A stretch of DNA of 64,000 nucleotides, from the NCBI RefSeq assembly GCF_016462545.1, contig NZ_JAEMTA010000019.1, forward strand, positions 1-64,000. Reading direction: 5' to 3'. This document shows, one piece after another, positions 26,047 to 36,440 of this stretch. Made by a program: the position numbers and the translations under genes. Within the stretch, counting starts at the first letter, position 1. Each line of letters starts with the position of its first letter. Below the pieces are notes generated by a model. That model ran no database searches. It saw nothing but the letters and a program-made list of their open reading frames with translations, and was not told the DNA's origin. This DNA comes from Mycolicibacterium sp. (GTDB taxonomy: Bacteria > Actinomycetota > Actinomycetes > Mycobacteriales > Mycobacteriaceae).

Positions 26047-27498
26047 TTAGACGGGCAGGAGCTGATCGATCACCGCGGCGAGCTGCTTGGCCGACCGGCA
26101 CTCGTGCATCGGGATGACGTCGGTGTAGCGCGGCACCGCGGAGTCGCCGCTGCCCCACAGGTGCTTGGGCTCGGGGTTCAGCCAATGCGCGTGACGGCTG
26201 GCGGTCACCATGTGGGTCAGCAGATCGACCTCGGGGTTGCGGTAGTTGTTGCGCCCATCCCCCAGCACCAGCAGGGAACTGCGCGGCGACAGCACGCTGG
26301 GGTACTTCTCCAGGAACGATACGAACGCATGCCCGTAGTCGGAGTGGCCGTCACGGGTGTAGACACCGGCCTCCCGGGTGATGCGCTGCACGGCGACGGC
26401 CAGATCGGAATCCGGACCGAACAGCTCGGTGACCTCGTCGGTGGTGTCGATGAAGGCGAAGACGCGAACCCGACTGAACTGCTGACGCAGGGCGTGGACG
26501 AGCAGCAGCGTGAAGTGGCTGAACCCGGCGACCGACCCAGACACGTCGCACAGCACGACGAGCTCCGGGCGGGCGGGATGCGGTTTCTTCAGCACGACGT
26601 CGATCGGAACGCCCCCGGTCGACATCGACTTGCGCAGCGTCTTGCGCAGGTCGATCTCGCCTGCCCTGGAGCGGCGGCGGCGCGCCGCCAACCGGGAGGC
26701 CAGGGTCCTGGCCAGCGGGACCACGACGCGGCGCATCTCGCGCAGCTGCTCACCCGACGCGCGGAGGAACTCGACGTTCTCGGCCAGCTGGGGAATGCCA
26801 TAGGTCTGGACGTGCTCCCGGCCCAGCTGTTCGGCGGTGCGCCGCTTGGTCTCGGCCTCCACCATCCGGCGCAGTTGGGCGATGCGTTTGGCGGCCATCG
26901 CCTTCGCGATCTGCTCCTGGGTCGGGGTGGGCTCCTCGCCGTAGGGCGCCAACAGCCCGGCGAGCAATTTGCCTTCCAGCTCGTCCAGTGCCATGGCCTT
27001 GAGCGCCTGATACGACGAGTACGACGGTCCTCGACTGGAGCTGTACTTACCGAACGCCTCGACGATCTGAGCGATCATCGCCGCCAACCGATCGTCCATC
27101 GAGGCCATGTCCTCGTTGCCCGAGAGCATCTCCACCAGCGCGGCCCGCAGCCCCTCGATGTCCTGTGACGGCAGCGAGTCGGGATCATCCTCGGTATCGG
27201 CGTCGTCGTCGTCGGAGACCACGGTCCGTGCGCCGAGCGCGGCGGGGAACCACAGATCGAACATCGCGTCATAGGTGCTGCGGTGATCCGGCCGCCTCAG
27301 CACCGCGCAGGCCAGACCTGCGCGCAGCACCTCGCGGTCACCGAGCCCGAGCACCGTCATCACCCGGCCGGCATCGACCGTCTCGGACGGCCCGACCGAA
27401 ATCCCCACACTGCGCAACGCTTCGACGAACTCCACCAGATGTCCGGGAAGTCCATGCGGCGCAAGGGGTTGCGGCGGGCGCGTGCGGCGGGCGGCCAT
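26047..27498 (-). CDS. VWA-domain CoxE-like protein (Rv2425c-like), 483 aa
   Basis: A CoxE-type protein with a C-terminal von Willebrand A domain: the metal-site motif is [16 protein letters not shown] (DxSxS), followed by [12 protein letters not shown] and [10 protein letters not shown]. The N-terminal two thirds are helical and charged (Asp-rich around residue 90, basic near 270). It shares one base with the upstream MoxR gene. MoxR/VWA pairs act together as chaperone-like machines that mature metal enzymes or complexes; no target is evident here. Confidence 0.88.
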   Translation of the reverse strand: MAARRTRPPQPLAPHGLPGHLVEFVEALRSVGISVGPSETVDAGRVMTVLGLGDREVLRAGLACAVLRRPDHRSTYDAMFDLWFPAALGARTVVSDDDDADTEDDPDSLPSQDIEGLRAALVEMLSGNEDMASMDDRLAAMIAQIVEAFGKYSSSRGPSYSSYQALKAMALDELEGKLLAGLLAPYGEEPTPTQEQIAKAMAAKRIAQLRRMVEAETKRRTAEQLGREHVQTYGIPQLAENVEFLRASGEQLREMRRVVVPLARTLASRLAARRRRSRAGEIDLRKTLRKSMSTGGVPIDVVLKKPHPARPELVVLCDVSGSVAGFSHFTLLLVHALRQQFSRVRVFAFIDTTDEVTELFGPDSDLAVAVQRITREAGVYTRDGHSDYGHAFVSFLEKYPSVLSPRSSLLVLGDGRNNYRNPEVDLLTHMVTASRHAHWLNPEPKHLWGSGDSAVPRYTDVIPMHECRSAKQLAAVIDQLLPV

Positions 27499-28373
27499 TA
27501 GTTGAGCCTCAGCTCCCCGCTGGCCTTCACCTGATCGGACTGATGCTTGAGCACCACCCCCAGCGTGGCGGCGATCAACTCGTCGTCGATCGTGTCCATG
27601 CCGAGCGCCAACACCGTACGGCCCCAGTCGATGGTCTCCGCCACCGACGGCACCTTCTTCAGTTGCATGTCACGCAGCACCCCGATGATGCGGACGAGTT
27701 CCTCGGCGAGCTTCTCCGGGAGTTCCGGGACGCGGGACAGCAGGATCCGCCGTTCCAGGTCCGGGTCGGGGAAGTCGATGTGCAGGAACAGGCAGCGACG
27801 CTTGAGCGCTTCGGACAACTCACGCGTCGCGTTGGAGGTCAGCAGTACGAACGGTTTGCGCGTCGCGGTGATGGTGCCCAATTCCGGCACGGTGACGGCG
27901 AAGTCGGACAGGACCTCGAGGAGCAGGCCCTCGATCTCGATGTCGGCCTTGTCGGTCTCGTCGATCAGCAGCACGGTCGGCTCGGTGCGGCGGATGGCCG
28001 TCAGAAGCGGCCGCGACAACAGGAACTCCTCGCTGAAGACGTCCATCTTGGTCTGGTCCCAGTCGCTGGAGCCGGACTGGATGCGCAGGATCTGCTTGGC
28101 GTGGTTCCACTCGTAGAGCGCACGGGCCTCGTCGACGCCCTCGTAGCACTGCAGCCGGACCAGACCGGACCCGGTGCACTCGGCGATGGCCCGGGCCAAC
28201 TCGGTCTTTCCCACACCGGCGGGGCCTTCGACGAGCAGGGGCTTGCCGAGCCGGTCGGCGAGGAATACTGCCGTCGCCGTGGCGGTATCGGGAAGATAGC
28301 CGGTTTCAGCGAGCCGCTTGGAGACATCGTCGATGTCGGCGAAGAGCGGGGCAGGTAGGGCGGGGACAGTCAC
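27498..28373 (-). CDS. MoxR-type AAA+ ATPase (Rv2426c-like), 291 aa
   Basis: A MoxR-family AAA+ ATPase. Walker A is VEGPAGVGKTELARAI at about residues 43-58, Walker B is VLLIDETDKAD, and sensor 1 lies in FVLLTSNATRELSEAL. I choose GTG 28373, which has AGGAG upstream and clears the proA coding end, giving 291 residues. It is directly coupled with the VWA protein gene downstream. The pair probably assembles or activates another protein; the client is unknown. Confidence 0.9.
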   Translation of the reverse strand: MTVPALPAPLFADIDDVSKRLAETGYLPDTATATAVFLADRLGKPLLVEGPAGVGKTELARAIAECTGSGLVRLQCYEGVDEARALYEWNHAKQILRIQSGSSDWDQTKMDVFSEEFLLSRPLLTAIRRTEPTVLLIDETDKADIEIEGLLLEVLSDFAVTVPELGTITATRKPFVLLTSNATRELSEALKRRCLFLHIDFPDPDLERRILLSRVPELPEKLAEELVRIIGVLRDMQLKKVPSVAETIDWGRTVLALGMDTIDDELIAATLGVVLKHQSDQVKASGELRLN

Positions 28374-28389
28374 GCGAGCTGTTCTCCTG

Positions 28390-29637
28390 TCAGGAAGGGC
28401 GGGTGTGGCCGTCTCCCCACACAATCCACTTGGTTGACGTCAATTCTGGCAGACCCATCGGTCCTCGGGCATGCAGCTTCTGGGTGGAGATGCCGATCTC
28501 GGCGCCGAAGCCGAACTGCTCTCCGTCGGTGAACGCGGTCGACGCGTTCACCATCACGGCCGCGGCGTCCACCCGTTCGGTGAAGCGTTGCGCGGCAGCG
28601 AGATCGGTGGTCACGATGGCCTCGGTGTGACCGGTGCCGTATTCGTTGACGTGGGCGACGGCCGCATCGACCCCATCGACGATCGCCACCGCGATGTCCA
28701 TCGAGAGGAATTCGGCGCGCAACTCCTCTTCGCTCGGGTCGAGGTGGACCGTGACACCGGCCGCCTGCAGCGCGTTGACCAACCGCGGCAACGCGCGGTC
28801 GGCTATCGCCGCGTCGATCAGCAGGGTCTCGGCGGCGTTGCAGACGCTCGGGCGACGAGTCTTGGCGTTCAATATGATTCGTTCGGCGACGTCGAGATCG
28901 GCTGCGCCGTGCACGAACACGTGACAGTTGCCGACGCCGGTTTCGATGGTGGGCACGGTGGCATCGCGCACGACCGCATCGATGAGCCCGGCTCCCCCGC
29001 GCGGGATGACGACGTCGACCAAACCACGCGCCTGGATCAGGTGCGTGACGCTGGCGCGGTCGGCGCTGGGCAGCAGTTGCACGGCGTCCTCGGGCAGACC
29101 CTCGCCGCGCAGGGCGGCCCGCAGCGCGGACACGAGGGCCGCGTTGGACCGGGCAGCCGAGGAACTGCCGCGCAGCAGAGCCGCGTTGCCGGACTTCAGC
29201 GTCAGCCCGAAGGCATCGACGGTGACGTTCGGTCGACCCTCGTAGACCATGCCGACTACACCGAGGGGTACGCGCTGTTGCCGGATCTGCAGGCCGTTCG
29301 GCAGGGTACTGCCGCGCAGGATCTCACCGATCGGGTCGGGCTGGCCAGCGACCTGTCGCAGTCCTGCCGCGATGCCGTCGACGCGCTGCGGGTTGAGCGC
29401 CAGCCGGTCCAGCATCGCCTCGGGGGTACCCGAGGCACGGGCGGCGTCGAGGTCTTCGGCATTGGCGGCCAGCACCTCGTGGACACGAGCCAGCAGTGAG
29501 TCGGCTGCGGCGTGCAGCGCCCGATTCTTGGTTTCCGTGTTCAGGGTGGCAAGCGTGCGGGCGGCCACGCGGGCGCGACGGGCCGCGTCGTGCACCTGAT
29601 GGCGCAGATCGGTCTGAAGAGGAGCCTCGACGCTCAT
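28390..29637 (-). CDS. proA: Gamma-glutamyl phosphate reductase
   Basis: ProA makes glutamate-5-semialdehyde from gamma-glutamyl phosphate with NADPH, the second step of proline synthesis. The catalytic cysteine lies in [15 protein letters not shown], and [13 protein letters not shown] and [12 protein letters not shown] are conserved. Length is 415 residues. ProB, the first enzyme, is 11 kb away at 40.2-41.3 kb, so the two are not in one operon. A leaderless-type promoter lies immediately upstream. Confidence 0.95.
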   Translation of the reverse strand: MSVEAPLQTDLRHQVHDAARRARVAARTLATLNTETKNRALHAAADSLLARVHEVLAANAEDLDAARASGTPEAMLDRLALNPQRVDGIAAGLRQVAGQPDPIGEILRGSTLPNGLQIRQQRVPLGVVGMVYEGRPNVTVDAFGLTLKSGNAALLRGSSSAARSNAALVSALRAALRGEGLPEDAVQLLPSADRASVTHLIQARGLVDVVIPRGGAGLIDAVVRDATVPTIETGVGNCHVFVHGAADLDVAERIILNAKTRRPSVCNAAETLLIDAAIADRALPRLVNALQAAGVTVHLDPSEEELRAEFLSMDIAVAIVDGVDAAVAHVNEYGTGHTEAIVTTDLAAAQRFTERVDAAAVMVNASTAFTDGEQFGFGAEIGISTQKLHARGPMGLPELTSTKWIVWGDGHTRPS

Positions 29638-29643
29638 TAGTGC

Positions 29644-29649
29644 AGCTTA
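29644..29649 (-). promoter_or_regulatory. -10 box (TAAGCT) of a probable leaderless proA promoter
   Basis: On the minus strand TAAGCT fits TANNNT and is followed by exactly 6 nt and the ATG of proA at 29637. The spacing predicts transcription from the start codon. Confidence 0.45.
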
Positions 29650-29681
29650 TCGAGGTATCCCGCAAATGGCCTCGTCGGGGT

Positions 29682-29687
29682 TACGGT
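29682..29687 (+). promoter_or_regulatory. -10 box (TACGGT) of a probable leaderless promoter for the PfkB kinase gene
   Basis: TACGGT is followed by 6 nt and the GTG at 29694. Together with the proA box on the other strand, two back-to-back leaderless promoters fit within this 56-bp gap. Confidence 0.45.
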
Positions 29688-29693
29688 AGCGGC

Positions 29694-30548
29694 GTGGCGA
29701 GGGTGTGTGTGGTGGGCAGCGTCAACCTCGACCAGTCCTTCACCGTCCGAAGGCTGCCCCAGCCTGGCGAGACGGTGCTGGCCTCGGCGCTGTCGTCGTC
29801 ACCGGGCGGCAAGGGCGGCAATCAGGCCGTCGCCGCCGCTCGCGCAGGTGCCTCGGTCCACCTCGTCGCCGCGTTGGGCAACGATCCGGCGGCGGATCGG
29901 TTGCGCGGCCACCTGCAGGTCAACGGCGTCGGCCTGGACGGCACGGTGACCGTGCCGGGACCGAGCGGCGCGGCCGCCATCGTCGTCGACGCCGGAGCCG
30001 AGAACACCATCGTGGTCGCGGCGGGCGCCAATGCACATCTGTCGATGGCGTCCGCCGATGCGAGGCGCGTGGTCGCAGACTCCGACGTGGTGTTGTTGCA
30101 GTTGGAGATTCCGTTGGCGACGGTGCTCGCGGGCGCCCGCGTGGCCCGCGAGGCGGGCGCCCTGGTGATCGTCAACGCGTCTCCGCTGGGTGCCGACCCG
30201 ACCGCCCTCGCCGAACTGGCTCGCGTGGTGGACGTCGTCGTCGTGAACAAGGTCGAGGCCGCGGAGTGGCACTGGCCGGTGGATCATCTCGTCGTCACCA
30301 GGGGGTCGGCGGGTGCGCGGTACCGAGGACGCGAGACCGGTTTCGACGTCCCGGCTCCACCGGTCGAAGCGGTCGACACCACGGGCGCAGGTGATGTCTT
30401 CGCCGGAGTCCTTGCCGCCGAATGGCTTTCCGGTCCCGAGATCGCCCTGCGCCGCGCGTGCGCGGCGGGAGCGTTGGCCACGCTGACGCCGGGCGCCGGC
30501 GACTGCGCACCCAGCGCAGAGGCGATCGACGACGTGCTCGACGAGTGA
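29694..30548 (+). CDS. rbsK: PfkB-family carbohydrate kinase, ribokinase-like (Rv2436-like), 284 aa
   Basis: A ribokinase-type sugar kinase. PfkB signature 1 is SSSPGGKGGNQAVAAARAGA at about residues 38-57 and signature 2 is VDTTGAGDVFAGVLAAEWL near the C-terminus, holding the catalytic Asp. GTG 29694 is chosen because VARVCVVGSVNLDQ is the normal family opening; a longer reading frame upstream overlaps proA and is a shadow. It is convergent with a GntR gene 4 bp away. Ribose is the likely but unproven substrate. Confidence 0.85.
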   Translation: MARVCVVGSVNLDQSFTVRRLPQPGETVLASALSSSPGGKGGNQAVAAARAGASVHLVAALGNDPAADRLRGHLQVNGVGLDGTVTVPGPSGAAAIVVDAGAENTIVVAAGANAHLSMASADARRVVADSDVVLLQLEIPLATVLAGARVAREAGALVIVNASPLGADPTALAELARVVDVVVVNKVEAAEWHWPVDHLVVTRGSAGARYRGRETGFDVPAPPVEAVDTTGAGDVFAGVLAAEWLSGPEIALRRACAAGALATLTPGAGDCAPSAEAIDDVLDE

Positions 30549-30552
30549 GGCG

Positions 30553-31386
30553 TCAGACGGTCGGTCGGCGCACGTCGTGGGCGATGGCCAGACCCGAGCT
30601 GACACCTGACTCCAGATTCTGCTGTACGACGATGCGACTTCTGTTTGGCGACAACACGATCGACCAGTAATGGTGCGGCAGCGCATCTACGAATGCGACC
30701 CGGTTCATCCGGATCACGGGCGAACCTATCGCCGTGCCAAGGAGTCCGGCGATCCGCGGTCCCGCGATCTCCGCGGTCACCTCGTGCTCGAGACGCTCCA
30801 GCACCACCCCCGCATCGGCCAGGAGCCGGTGGAGTGGTGCGCTGGCCAGGGCATCCTCGGTGATCACCTCGGCGAGCTCCTCCGGAAGCCACGCCTCGGT
30901 GACCATCAACGGCTGACCCGTCAGGCGCCCGCGTCGCAGCCGCACGACGTGCAATCCCCGGTCGCCACAGTCGAGCCGGGCGGCGACGATGCCTGGCAGG
31001 GCACTGATACCGAATTCGACGACGTCGACCTCCGTCTCGAACTCCACCTGCCTCATCTCGTCGAGATAGGACCCATTGAGGCCCGCACGGCTCGGCGGTG
31101 ACTGCTTGGTGACGAACGAGCCCACGCCGTGGCGCCGCTCGATGAGACCCGCGTCGACGAGGTCGGCAAGCGCACGGCGCACCGTGATGCGGGAAACCCC
31201 GAACTGATCGCACAGCGATTGCTCGGTCGGGAGCGCGTCACCCGCAGCGAGGGCTCCGCGGCCGATCTCGTCGTGCAGGACGAGAAAGAGCTGTCTGTGC
31301 AGCGGGACGCCAGCGGACGTGCTGACCAGCGCGGCGCGGTCCCGTTCTGTCTGCACAGCGGTGAGCTTGTCACACAACTGATTCAC
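30553..31386 (-). CDS. GntR/HutC-type regulator with UTRA domain, 277 aa
   Basis: A GntR-family transcription factor: the winged helix covers about residues 25-95 (PLHRQLFLVLHDEIGRGALA, then LCDQFGVSRITVRRALADLV, ERRHGVGSFV). A UTRA ligand domain follows. GTG 31386 lies 22 bp after the nadE stop on the same strand, so it may be co-transcribed with nadE. HutC-type regulators sense sugars, amino sugars or amines; the neighbouring PfkB kinase is a possible target. The N-terminus is uncertain. Confidence 0.82.
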   Translation of the reverse strand: MNQLCDKLTAVQTERDRAALVSTSAGVPLHRQLFLVLHDEIGRGALAAGDALPTEQSLCDQFGVSRITVRRALADLVDAGLIERRHGVGSFVTKQSPPSRAGLNGSYLDEMRQVEFETEVDVVEFGISALPGIVAARLDCGDRGLHVVRLRRGRLTGQPLMVTEAWLPEELAEVITEDALASAPLHRLLADAGVVLERLEHEVTAEIAGPRIAGLLGTAIGSPVIRMNRVAFVDALPHHYWSIVLSPNRSRIVVQQNLESGVSSGLAIAHDVRRPTV

Positions 31387-31408
31387 AGACGTGCGTTGGC
31401 ACCGGATG

Positions 31409-33451
31409 TCACTCGGTGGGCACCTCGCGCTCGATCTCGTCGAGCCAGATCCGCGCCGACATGTCCGATGGTGCGCGCCAGTCACCGCGCGGTGACAACG
31501 CTCCGCCCGAGGACACCTTGGGGCCGTTCGGCAGCGCCGAGCGCTTGAACTGGCTGAAGGAGTAGAAGCGCTGCACGAAGACCTGCAGCCACCGCCGGAT
31601 CTCACCGAGCGAGTAGTCCGGCCGCTTGTCCAGCGGGTAGCCGGCGGGCCAGTCACCCCGCTCTGCATCGCCCCACGCATGCCACGCCAGGAACGCGACC
31701 TTCGACGGTCGGAACCCCCAGCGGAGGACCTGAAACAGGGAGAAGTCCTGCAGAGCATAGGGCCCCACCTTGGCCTCGCTGCTCTGGATCTCCTCGCCGT
31801 CGCCCGCCGGCACCAGTTCCGGCGTGATCTCCGTGTCCAGCACCGATTGCAGCACCGCGTTCACATCGTCACCGAACTGCCCGGACGAGATCACCCATCG
31901 AATCAGGTGCTGGATCAACGTCTTCGGGACTCCGCCATTGACGTTGTAGTGCGACATCTGGTCACCCACGCCGTAGGTGGACCAGCCAAGTGCGAGCTCG
32001 GACAGGTCTCCGGTGCCCAACACGATGCCGCCACGCTGGTTGGCCAGCCGAAAGAGATAGTCGGTGCGCAGACCCGCCTGGACATTCTCGAACGTGACGT
32101 CGTAGACCTTCTCGCCCCGTCCGAACGGGTGATCCATCTCGGTGAGCATCAGCGAGGCGGTGTCGCGAATGTCGATCTCCGCGAACGTCACTCCGAGTGT
32201 CTCGCCCAGCGCGATGGCGTTGCCCCTGGTGTGCTCTCCGGTCGCGAAACCGGGCATCGTAAAGGCAAGGATGTCGCTGCGCGGTCGGCCTTCGCGGTCC
32301 ATCGCGCGCGCCGCGACGATCAGCGCATGGGTGGAGTCCAGACCGCCGGATACGCCGATCACGACCTTTGGATAGTTCAGTGCCCGCAGCCGTTGCTCGA
32401 GGCCGGACACCTGAATGTTGTACGCCTCGTAGCAATCGTGTTGTAGTCGTTCGGGATCCGACGGGACGAACGGAAATCTCTCCACGGCGCGTCGCAGCCC
32501 GATGTCGCCCGCGGGCGGGTCGACGGTGAACTCGACGTGGCGGAACCTGTCGGTGAGGTCGCGGTGATGACGCCGGTTGTCGTCGAACGTGCCCATGCGC
32601 AGCCGCTCGGCGTGCAGGAGTTCGGTATCCACGTCGGCGACGGACTTGCGCTCACCCTTGGGGAACCGTTCGGATTCGGCCAGCAGGACGCCGTTCTCGT
32701 AGATCATCGTCTGGCCGTCCCAGGCCAGATCGGTGGTCGACTCCCCTTCTCCCGCCGCGGCGTACACGTAGGCGGCCAGACACCGAGCCGACGCCGACCG
32801 CGCCAGGAGCTTGCGATCGTCGGCGCGGCCGATGGTGATCGGGCTGCCGGACAGGTTCGCCAACACGGTCGCACCCGCCAGCGCCGCCTCGGCGCTGGGC
32901 GGCACCGGAACCCACATGTCCTCGCAGATCTCCACGTGCAGAACGAAACCGGGTAGGTCGGTGGCGATGAACAGTAGGTCCGGACCGAACGGCACCTCGC
33001 CGCCGCAGAGCCGGATGACCCCGCTCTGGTCGTCACCCGGCGCCACCTGGCGGCGTTCGTAGAATTCGCGATAGGTGGGCAGGTACGACTTCGGCGCCAC
33101 GCCGAGGATCGTCCCGCGGTGGATCACGACCGCGGTGTTGTAGATGCGATGGCGATGGCGCAGAGGTGCTCCCACCACCAGGACCGGAAGCAGATCCACC
33201 GACGCCGACACCACCTCCTCGACGGCGGACTCCACGGCGTCGAGGAGCGTGTCCTGCAGCAGGATGTCCTCGATCGAGTACCCGGACAGCGTCAGCTCGG
33301 GAAAGACCGCGAGCGCGACGCCCTCGTCATGGCATTCGCGGGCCAACCGCAGCACCGACAGCGCGTTCGCCTCCGGGTCTGCCAGCGTCGTGCGATGGGT
33401 GCACGCGGCCACCCGCACGTAGTCGTGCCGGTAGGCAGAGTAGAAGTCCAC
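31409..33451 (-). CDS. nadE: Glutamine-dependent NAD+ synthetase
   Basis: NadE amidates deamido-NAD to NAD using ammonia from glutamine. The N-terminal nitrilase-like glutaminase has its Glu in AVFPELTLSGYS, Lys in PKSYLPTYREFYE and Cys in HVEICEDMWV. The synthetase domain has the PP-loop VIGVSGGLDSTHA near residue 365 and VLGTGDLSELALGWSTYGVG. The 680-residue length matches the mycobacterial enzyme. It starts at GTG 33451. Confidence 0.96.
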   Translation of the reverse strand: MDFYSAYRHDYVRVAACTHRTTLADPEANALSVLRLARECHDEGVALAVFPELTLSGYSIEDILLQDTLLDAVESAVEEVVSASVDLLPVLVVGAPLRHRHRIYNTAVVIHRGTILGVAPKSYLPTYREFYERRQVAPGDDQSGVIRLCGGEVPFGPDLLFIATDLPGFVLHVEICEDMWVPVPPSAEAALAGATVLANLSGSPITIGRADDRKLLARSASARCLAAYVYAAAGEGESTTDLAWDGQTMIYENGVLLAESERFPKGERKSVADVDTELLHAERLRMGTFDDNRRHHRDLTDRFRHVEFTVDPPAGDIGLRRAVERFPFVPSDPERLQHDCYEAYNIQVSGLEQRLRALNYPKVVIGVSGGLDSTHALIVAARAMDREGRPRSDILAFTMPGFATGEHTRGNAIALGETLGVTFAEIDIRDTASLMLTEMDHPFGRGEKVYDVTFENVQAGLRTDYLFRLANQRGGIVLGTGDLSELALGWSTYGVGDQMSHYNVNGGVPKTLIQHLIRWVISSGQFGDDVNAVLQSVLDTEITPELVPAGDGEEIQSSEAKVGPYALQDFSLFQVLRWGFRPSKVAFLAWHAWGDAERGDWPAGYPLDKRPDYSLGEIRRWLQVFVQRFYSFSQFKRSALPNGPKVSSGGALSPRGDWRAPSDMSARIWLDEIEREVPTE

Positions 33452-33544
33452 TCGGTCATTGTTTCAAAACGCCCGACCCAGGAGTCCGATTGAGGGTCTC
33501 AAGGGCGTATCGGAAGTCGGATCCGGCCACGACGGGGATCATTC

Positions 33545-33560
33545 ACAACCCATTCGTTGT
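33545..33560. promoter_or_regulatory. Small inverted repeat upstream of the aminotransferase gene
   Basis: ACAAC and GTTGT form 5-bp arms around CCATTC. It lies about 95 bp before the aminotransferase GTG, in the 200-bp gap after nadE, a reasonable place for a LysR or GntR operator. The arms are short, so chance is possible. Confidence 0.25.
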
Positions 33561-33653
33561 CAATACCGGCGCAACGGGTGTTTCCCCCTTGGGTCGGGGT
33601 GGCCAATCATTGCCGCAGGGCGATAACGGCCCACCACAGTCAAGGAGCCAGAC

Positions 33654-34898
33654 GTGACCTCACCCGCCGCCGTCGAGAGCGTCGACGTGGACCTATCCCG
33701 ACGCGCGGCCAAGGTCGTGCCGGGCGGCATGTATGGGCACCAAGCGGTTCGCAACATGTCCTCTGCCTATCCCCAATTCTTCGCCGCAGGGGAAGGTGCC
33801 CTGATCACCGACGTCGACGGACGCGAGTACGTCGACCTGATGTGCAGTTGGGGCCCCATCGTGCTGGGGCACCGGGATCCCGTCGTCACGCGGGCGGTGC
33901 GCGACCAGATGGAGCTGGGCGACTGCCTCGACGGACCTAGCCCCGTTCTGGTCGATCTCGCCGAGACTCTCGTCGAGGTCATCAGCGACGCCGAGTGGAT
34001 TCTGTTCGGCAAGAACGGAACCGATGCCACGACGGCGTGCCTGACGATCGCCCGCGCTCACACCTCGAGATCGGTGATTCTGGTCGCGCGAGGTGTCTAT
34101 CACGGCGCGGCGCCCTGGTGCTCACCCGTTCCAGCGGGAACCCTTCCGAGCGACCGAGCCGCGATGGGCTACTTCGACTACAACGACCAAGCCGACTTCG
34201 ACCGTGCCGTCGACGCAGCGGGAGACGATCTCGCCGGGGTCATGCTCACACCCTTCCGCCACGTCGAAGGCGAGGACCAGGACCTCGTCGACATCGGCTT
34301 CGCACGGCATGTCCGGCGCCGTTGCGACGAACTCGAAGCACTGTTGATCGTCGACGACGTGCGCTGCGGCTTCCGGCTCGCCTACGGCGGCAGTTGGGAG
34401 CCGCTCGGGGTGTCCGCGGATCTGAGCGCGTGGAGCAAGGCGATCGCCAATGGCTATCCGCTCGCGGCGGTCACCGGTCGTGAGTACCTACGGGATGCAG
34501 CATCGACGGTGTTCCTCACCGGATCGTTCTGGATGAACGCGACGCCGATGGCCGCGGCGCTGGCCACGATTCGACGCTTGGACGACATCGACGGAGTGTC
34601 GTTGATGCAGAGAGCCGGCGCTCGCCTGCGCGACGGCATCCTGGCACAGGCCGCCGACGCCGGGCTCACCATCGCCTACACGGGCCCCGACGTCATGCCC
34701 TACCTCACGTTCGCCGGCGACGAGGACCGCACGCGGATGACGTGCTTCGCCGAGGCTGCCCTCGCGTCGGGCGTCTATCTGCATCCCCGGCACAACTGGT
34801 TCATGTCCTGCGCGATGGATGACGGTGTCATCGATCGGGCGCTTCGCGGCACCGAGGCCGCATTTGCCGCAGTACGAGGGCAATTCGGCCCCAACTGA
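33654..34898 (+). CDS. Class III PLP-dependent aminotransferase, glutamate-1-semialdehyde aminomutase-like, 414 aa
   Basis: A fold-type I PLP enzyme of the class III aminotransferase family, resembling glutamate-1-semialdehyde 2,1-aminomutase. PLP contacts are visible: FGKNGTDATTACLTIARAHT (phosphate loop), LLIVDDVRCGFRLAYGG (Asp) and SAWSKAIANGYPLAAVTG (Schiff-base Lys). GTG 33654 has an AAGGAG site at 6 nt. The APC permease starts 32 bp downstream, so a transporter and an aminotransferase act as a pair, suggesting uptake and transamination of an amine or amino acid, not heme synthesis. Confidence 0.87.
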   Translation: MTSPAAVESVDVDLSRRAAKVVPGGMYGHQAVRNMSSAYPQFFAAGEGALITDVDGREYVDLMCSWGPIVLGHRDPVVTRAVRDQMELGDCLDGPSPVLVDLAETLVEVISDAEWILFGKNGTDATTACLTIARAHTSRSVILVARGVYHGAAPWCSPVPAGTLPSDRAAMGYFDYNDQADFDRAVDAAGDDLAGVMLTPFRHVEGEDQDLVDIGFARHVRRRCDELEALLIVDDVRCGFRLAYGGSWEPLGVSADLSAWSKAIANGYPLAAVTGREYLRDAASTVFLTGSFWMNATPMAAALATIRRLDDIDGVSLMQRAGARLRDGILAQAADAGLTIAYTGPDVMPYLTFAGDEDRTRMTCFAEAALASGVYLHPRHNWFMSCAMDDGVIDRALRGTEAAFAAVRGQFGPN

Positions 34899-34930
34899 CC
34901 CATCCCAGCCCTACGACTCGAGGACCTCTC

Positions 34931-36433
34931 ATGACCATCGATCGCCCGACCCACGAGCGCGACGCAGCGCCCCCGAGCACTCCCAATCCGAACGACGCAA
35001 CGCTCGCGTCCTTCGGCTACACCCAGGAGCTCAAGCGCACGCTGCGCTTCTTCTCACTGTTCGCCATCTCGTTCTCCATCGTCTCCATCTCGACCGGAAT
35101 CTTCCTGAACTACGGCTTCGCCATCAATCAGTTTGGCGGGGCGTCGATTTGGACGTGGCCCATCGCCGCGGCCGGTCAGATCGTGATGGCACTGCTGATC
35201 GCCGAGCTCAGTACCAAGATTCCGTTGGCGGGCTACGCGTATCAGTGGGGCGCCCGCTTGGTCGGTTCGACCTATGGCTGGTACACCGGCTTCTTCGGAC
35301 TGCTGTACATGAGCATCACCGGCGGCGCGATCATCCTGCCGGGCGCGACGCCGCTGCTGTTCGAGGCGCTGGGCGTCTCCCCGCCCGACGGCGTCCTGCT
35401 CGGCGTCGCCATCGCCATCCTCCTGCTGACAGTCGTCATCAACATCGTCGGCGTGCAACTGGCGGCGCGGGTCAACAACACCGCGGTGATCGCCGAGATC
35501 ATCGGGACGGTGCTGCTCGCCGTCACCGTGGTCGTCGCGTTCGGGATCTACGCGGGCGACGACGGCGGCTCGGTGGCCAACCTCACCAACAGCACGGGAA
35601 CCGCGGGTTCGGGCATCGGCCACTTCGTGCTCGCCGGTCTCCTCGGCATCTACACGATGGTCGGTTTCGAGCTCTCGGCAGACTTGACCGAGGAGGCCGT
35701 CGACTCTCAGAAGGCCGTCCCCCGCGGCGTTCTGATGGGCGTGATCGGCTCGGCCGTACTCGGCATGCTGGCACTGATCTGTTTCACCGTGGCCATGCCC
35801 GATCTGGGAGCCGCGCAGGCGTCGGACGCGCCGATCGTGACGATCGCCGACTTCTACCTACCGACTGCGGTGGTCAAGGTGTTCATCGTCGTGGTGGCGT
35901 TCTCCATGATCGCGCTGGTGATAGCGAATCAAGCCGCTCAGGCCCGGCTGATGTACTCGATGGGCCGCGACAACATGCTGCCCTTCTCGCGCCACTTCCG
36001 GCTGGTGAACGCGCGTACCCAGACTCCGATGCGAGCGCTCGTCGTGGGTGGCGTGGTTTCCGTCGGTTTCATGGTTTATGGCTTCCTGCAAACTGATTCG
36101 TTCACGACACTCGTCGGGGCGACGTCCATTGCGCCGTACCTCGTCTACCTTCTGATCGTCGGGTCGTACATGCGCCGACGATCGACGCTGGCCGCGGCGC
36201 CGGGCGCGTTCAACCTCGGCCGCTGGGGGGTCCCGCTGATGATCGTCGGGCTGGTGTGGATCATCACCGCGCTCTTGATCCTGACCATTCCCCCGGACTT
36301 TCACGGTGCGGTCAAGGTGGTGGCGGGTGCCACCGTCCTCGCGGTGCTGTGGCACGTCCTGGTCCTGAGGGGTCGCATCAAGCGGGGCGAGGCCGGGGTG
36401 GCGACGTTCGCGGATTCAGTGCGTCAGGGGTGA
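34931..36433 (+). CDS. APC-family amino acid/amine permease, 500 aa
   Basis: A 12-span permease of the APC superfamily. The first helix region FFSLFAISFSIVSISTGIF has the helix-1 break typical of the family, and ISADLTEEAVDSQKAVPRGV-like SADLTEEAVDSQKAVPRGV is the conserved loop after helix 6. The charged N-terminal tail is cytoplasmic. A GAGG site precedes ATG 34931. It follows the aminotransferase gene and is convergent with a LysR gene. The transported compound is probably the aminotransferase substrate. Confidence 0.9.
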   Translation: MTIDRPTHERDAAPPSTPNPNDATLASFGYTQELKRTLRFFSLFAISFSIVSISTGIFLNYGFAINQFGGASIWTWPIAAAGQIVMALLIAELSTKIPLAGYAYQWGARLVGSTYGWYTGFFGLLYMSITGGAIILPGATPLLFEALGVSPPDGVLLGVAIAILLLTVVINIVGVQLAARVNNTAVIAEIIGTVLLAVTVVVAFGIYAGDDGGSVANLTNSTGTAGSGIGHFVLAGLLGIYTMVGFELSADLTEEAVDSQKAVPRGVLMGVIGSAVLGMLALICFTVAMPDLGAAQASDAPIVTIADFYLPTAVVKVFIVVVAFSMIALVIANQAAQARLMYSMGRDNMLPFSRHFRLVNARTQTPMRALVVGGVVSVGFMVYGFLQTDSFTTLVGATSIAPYLVYLLIVGSYMRRRSTLAAAPGAFNLGRWGVPLMIVGLVWIITALLILTIPPDFHGAVKVVAGATVLAVLWHVLVLRGRIKRGEAGVATFADSVRQG

Positions 36434-36440
36434 ATTCCCC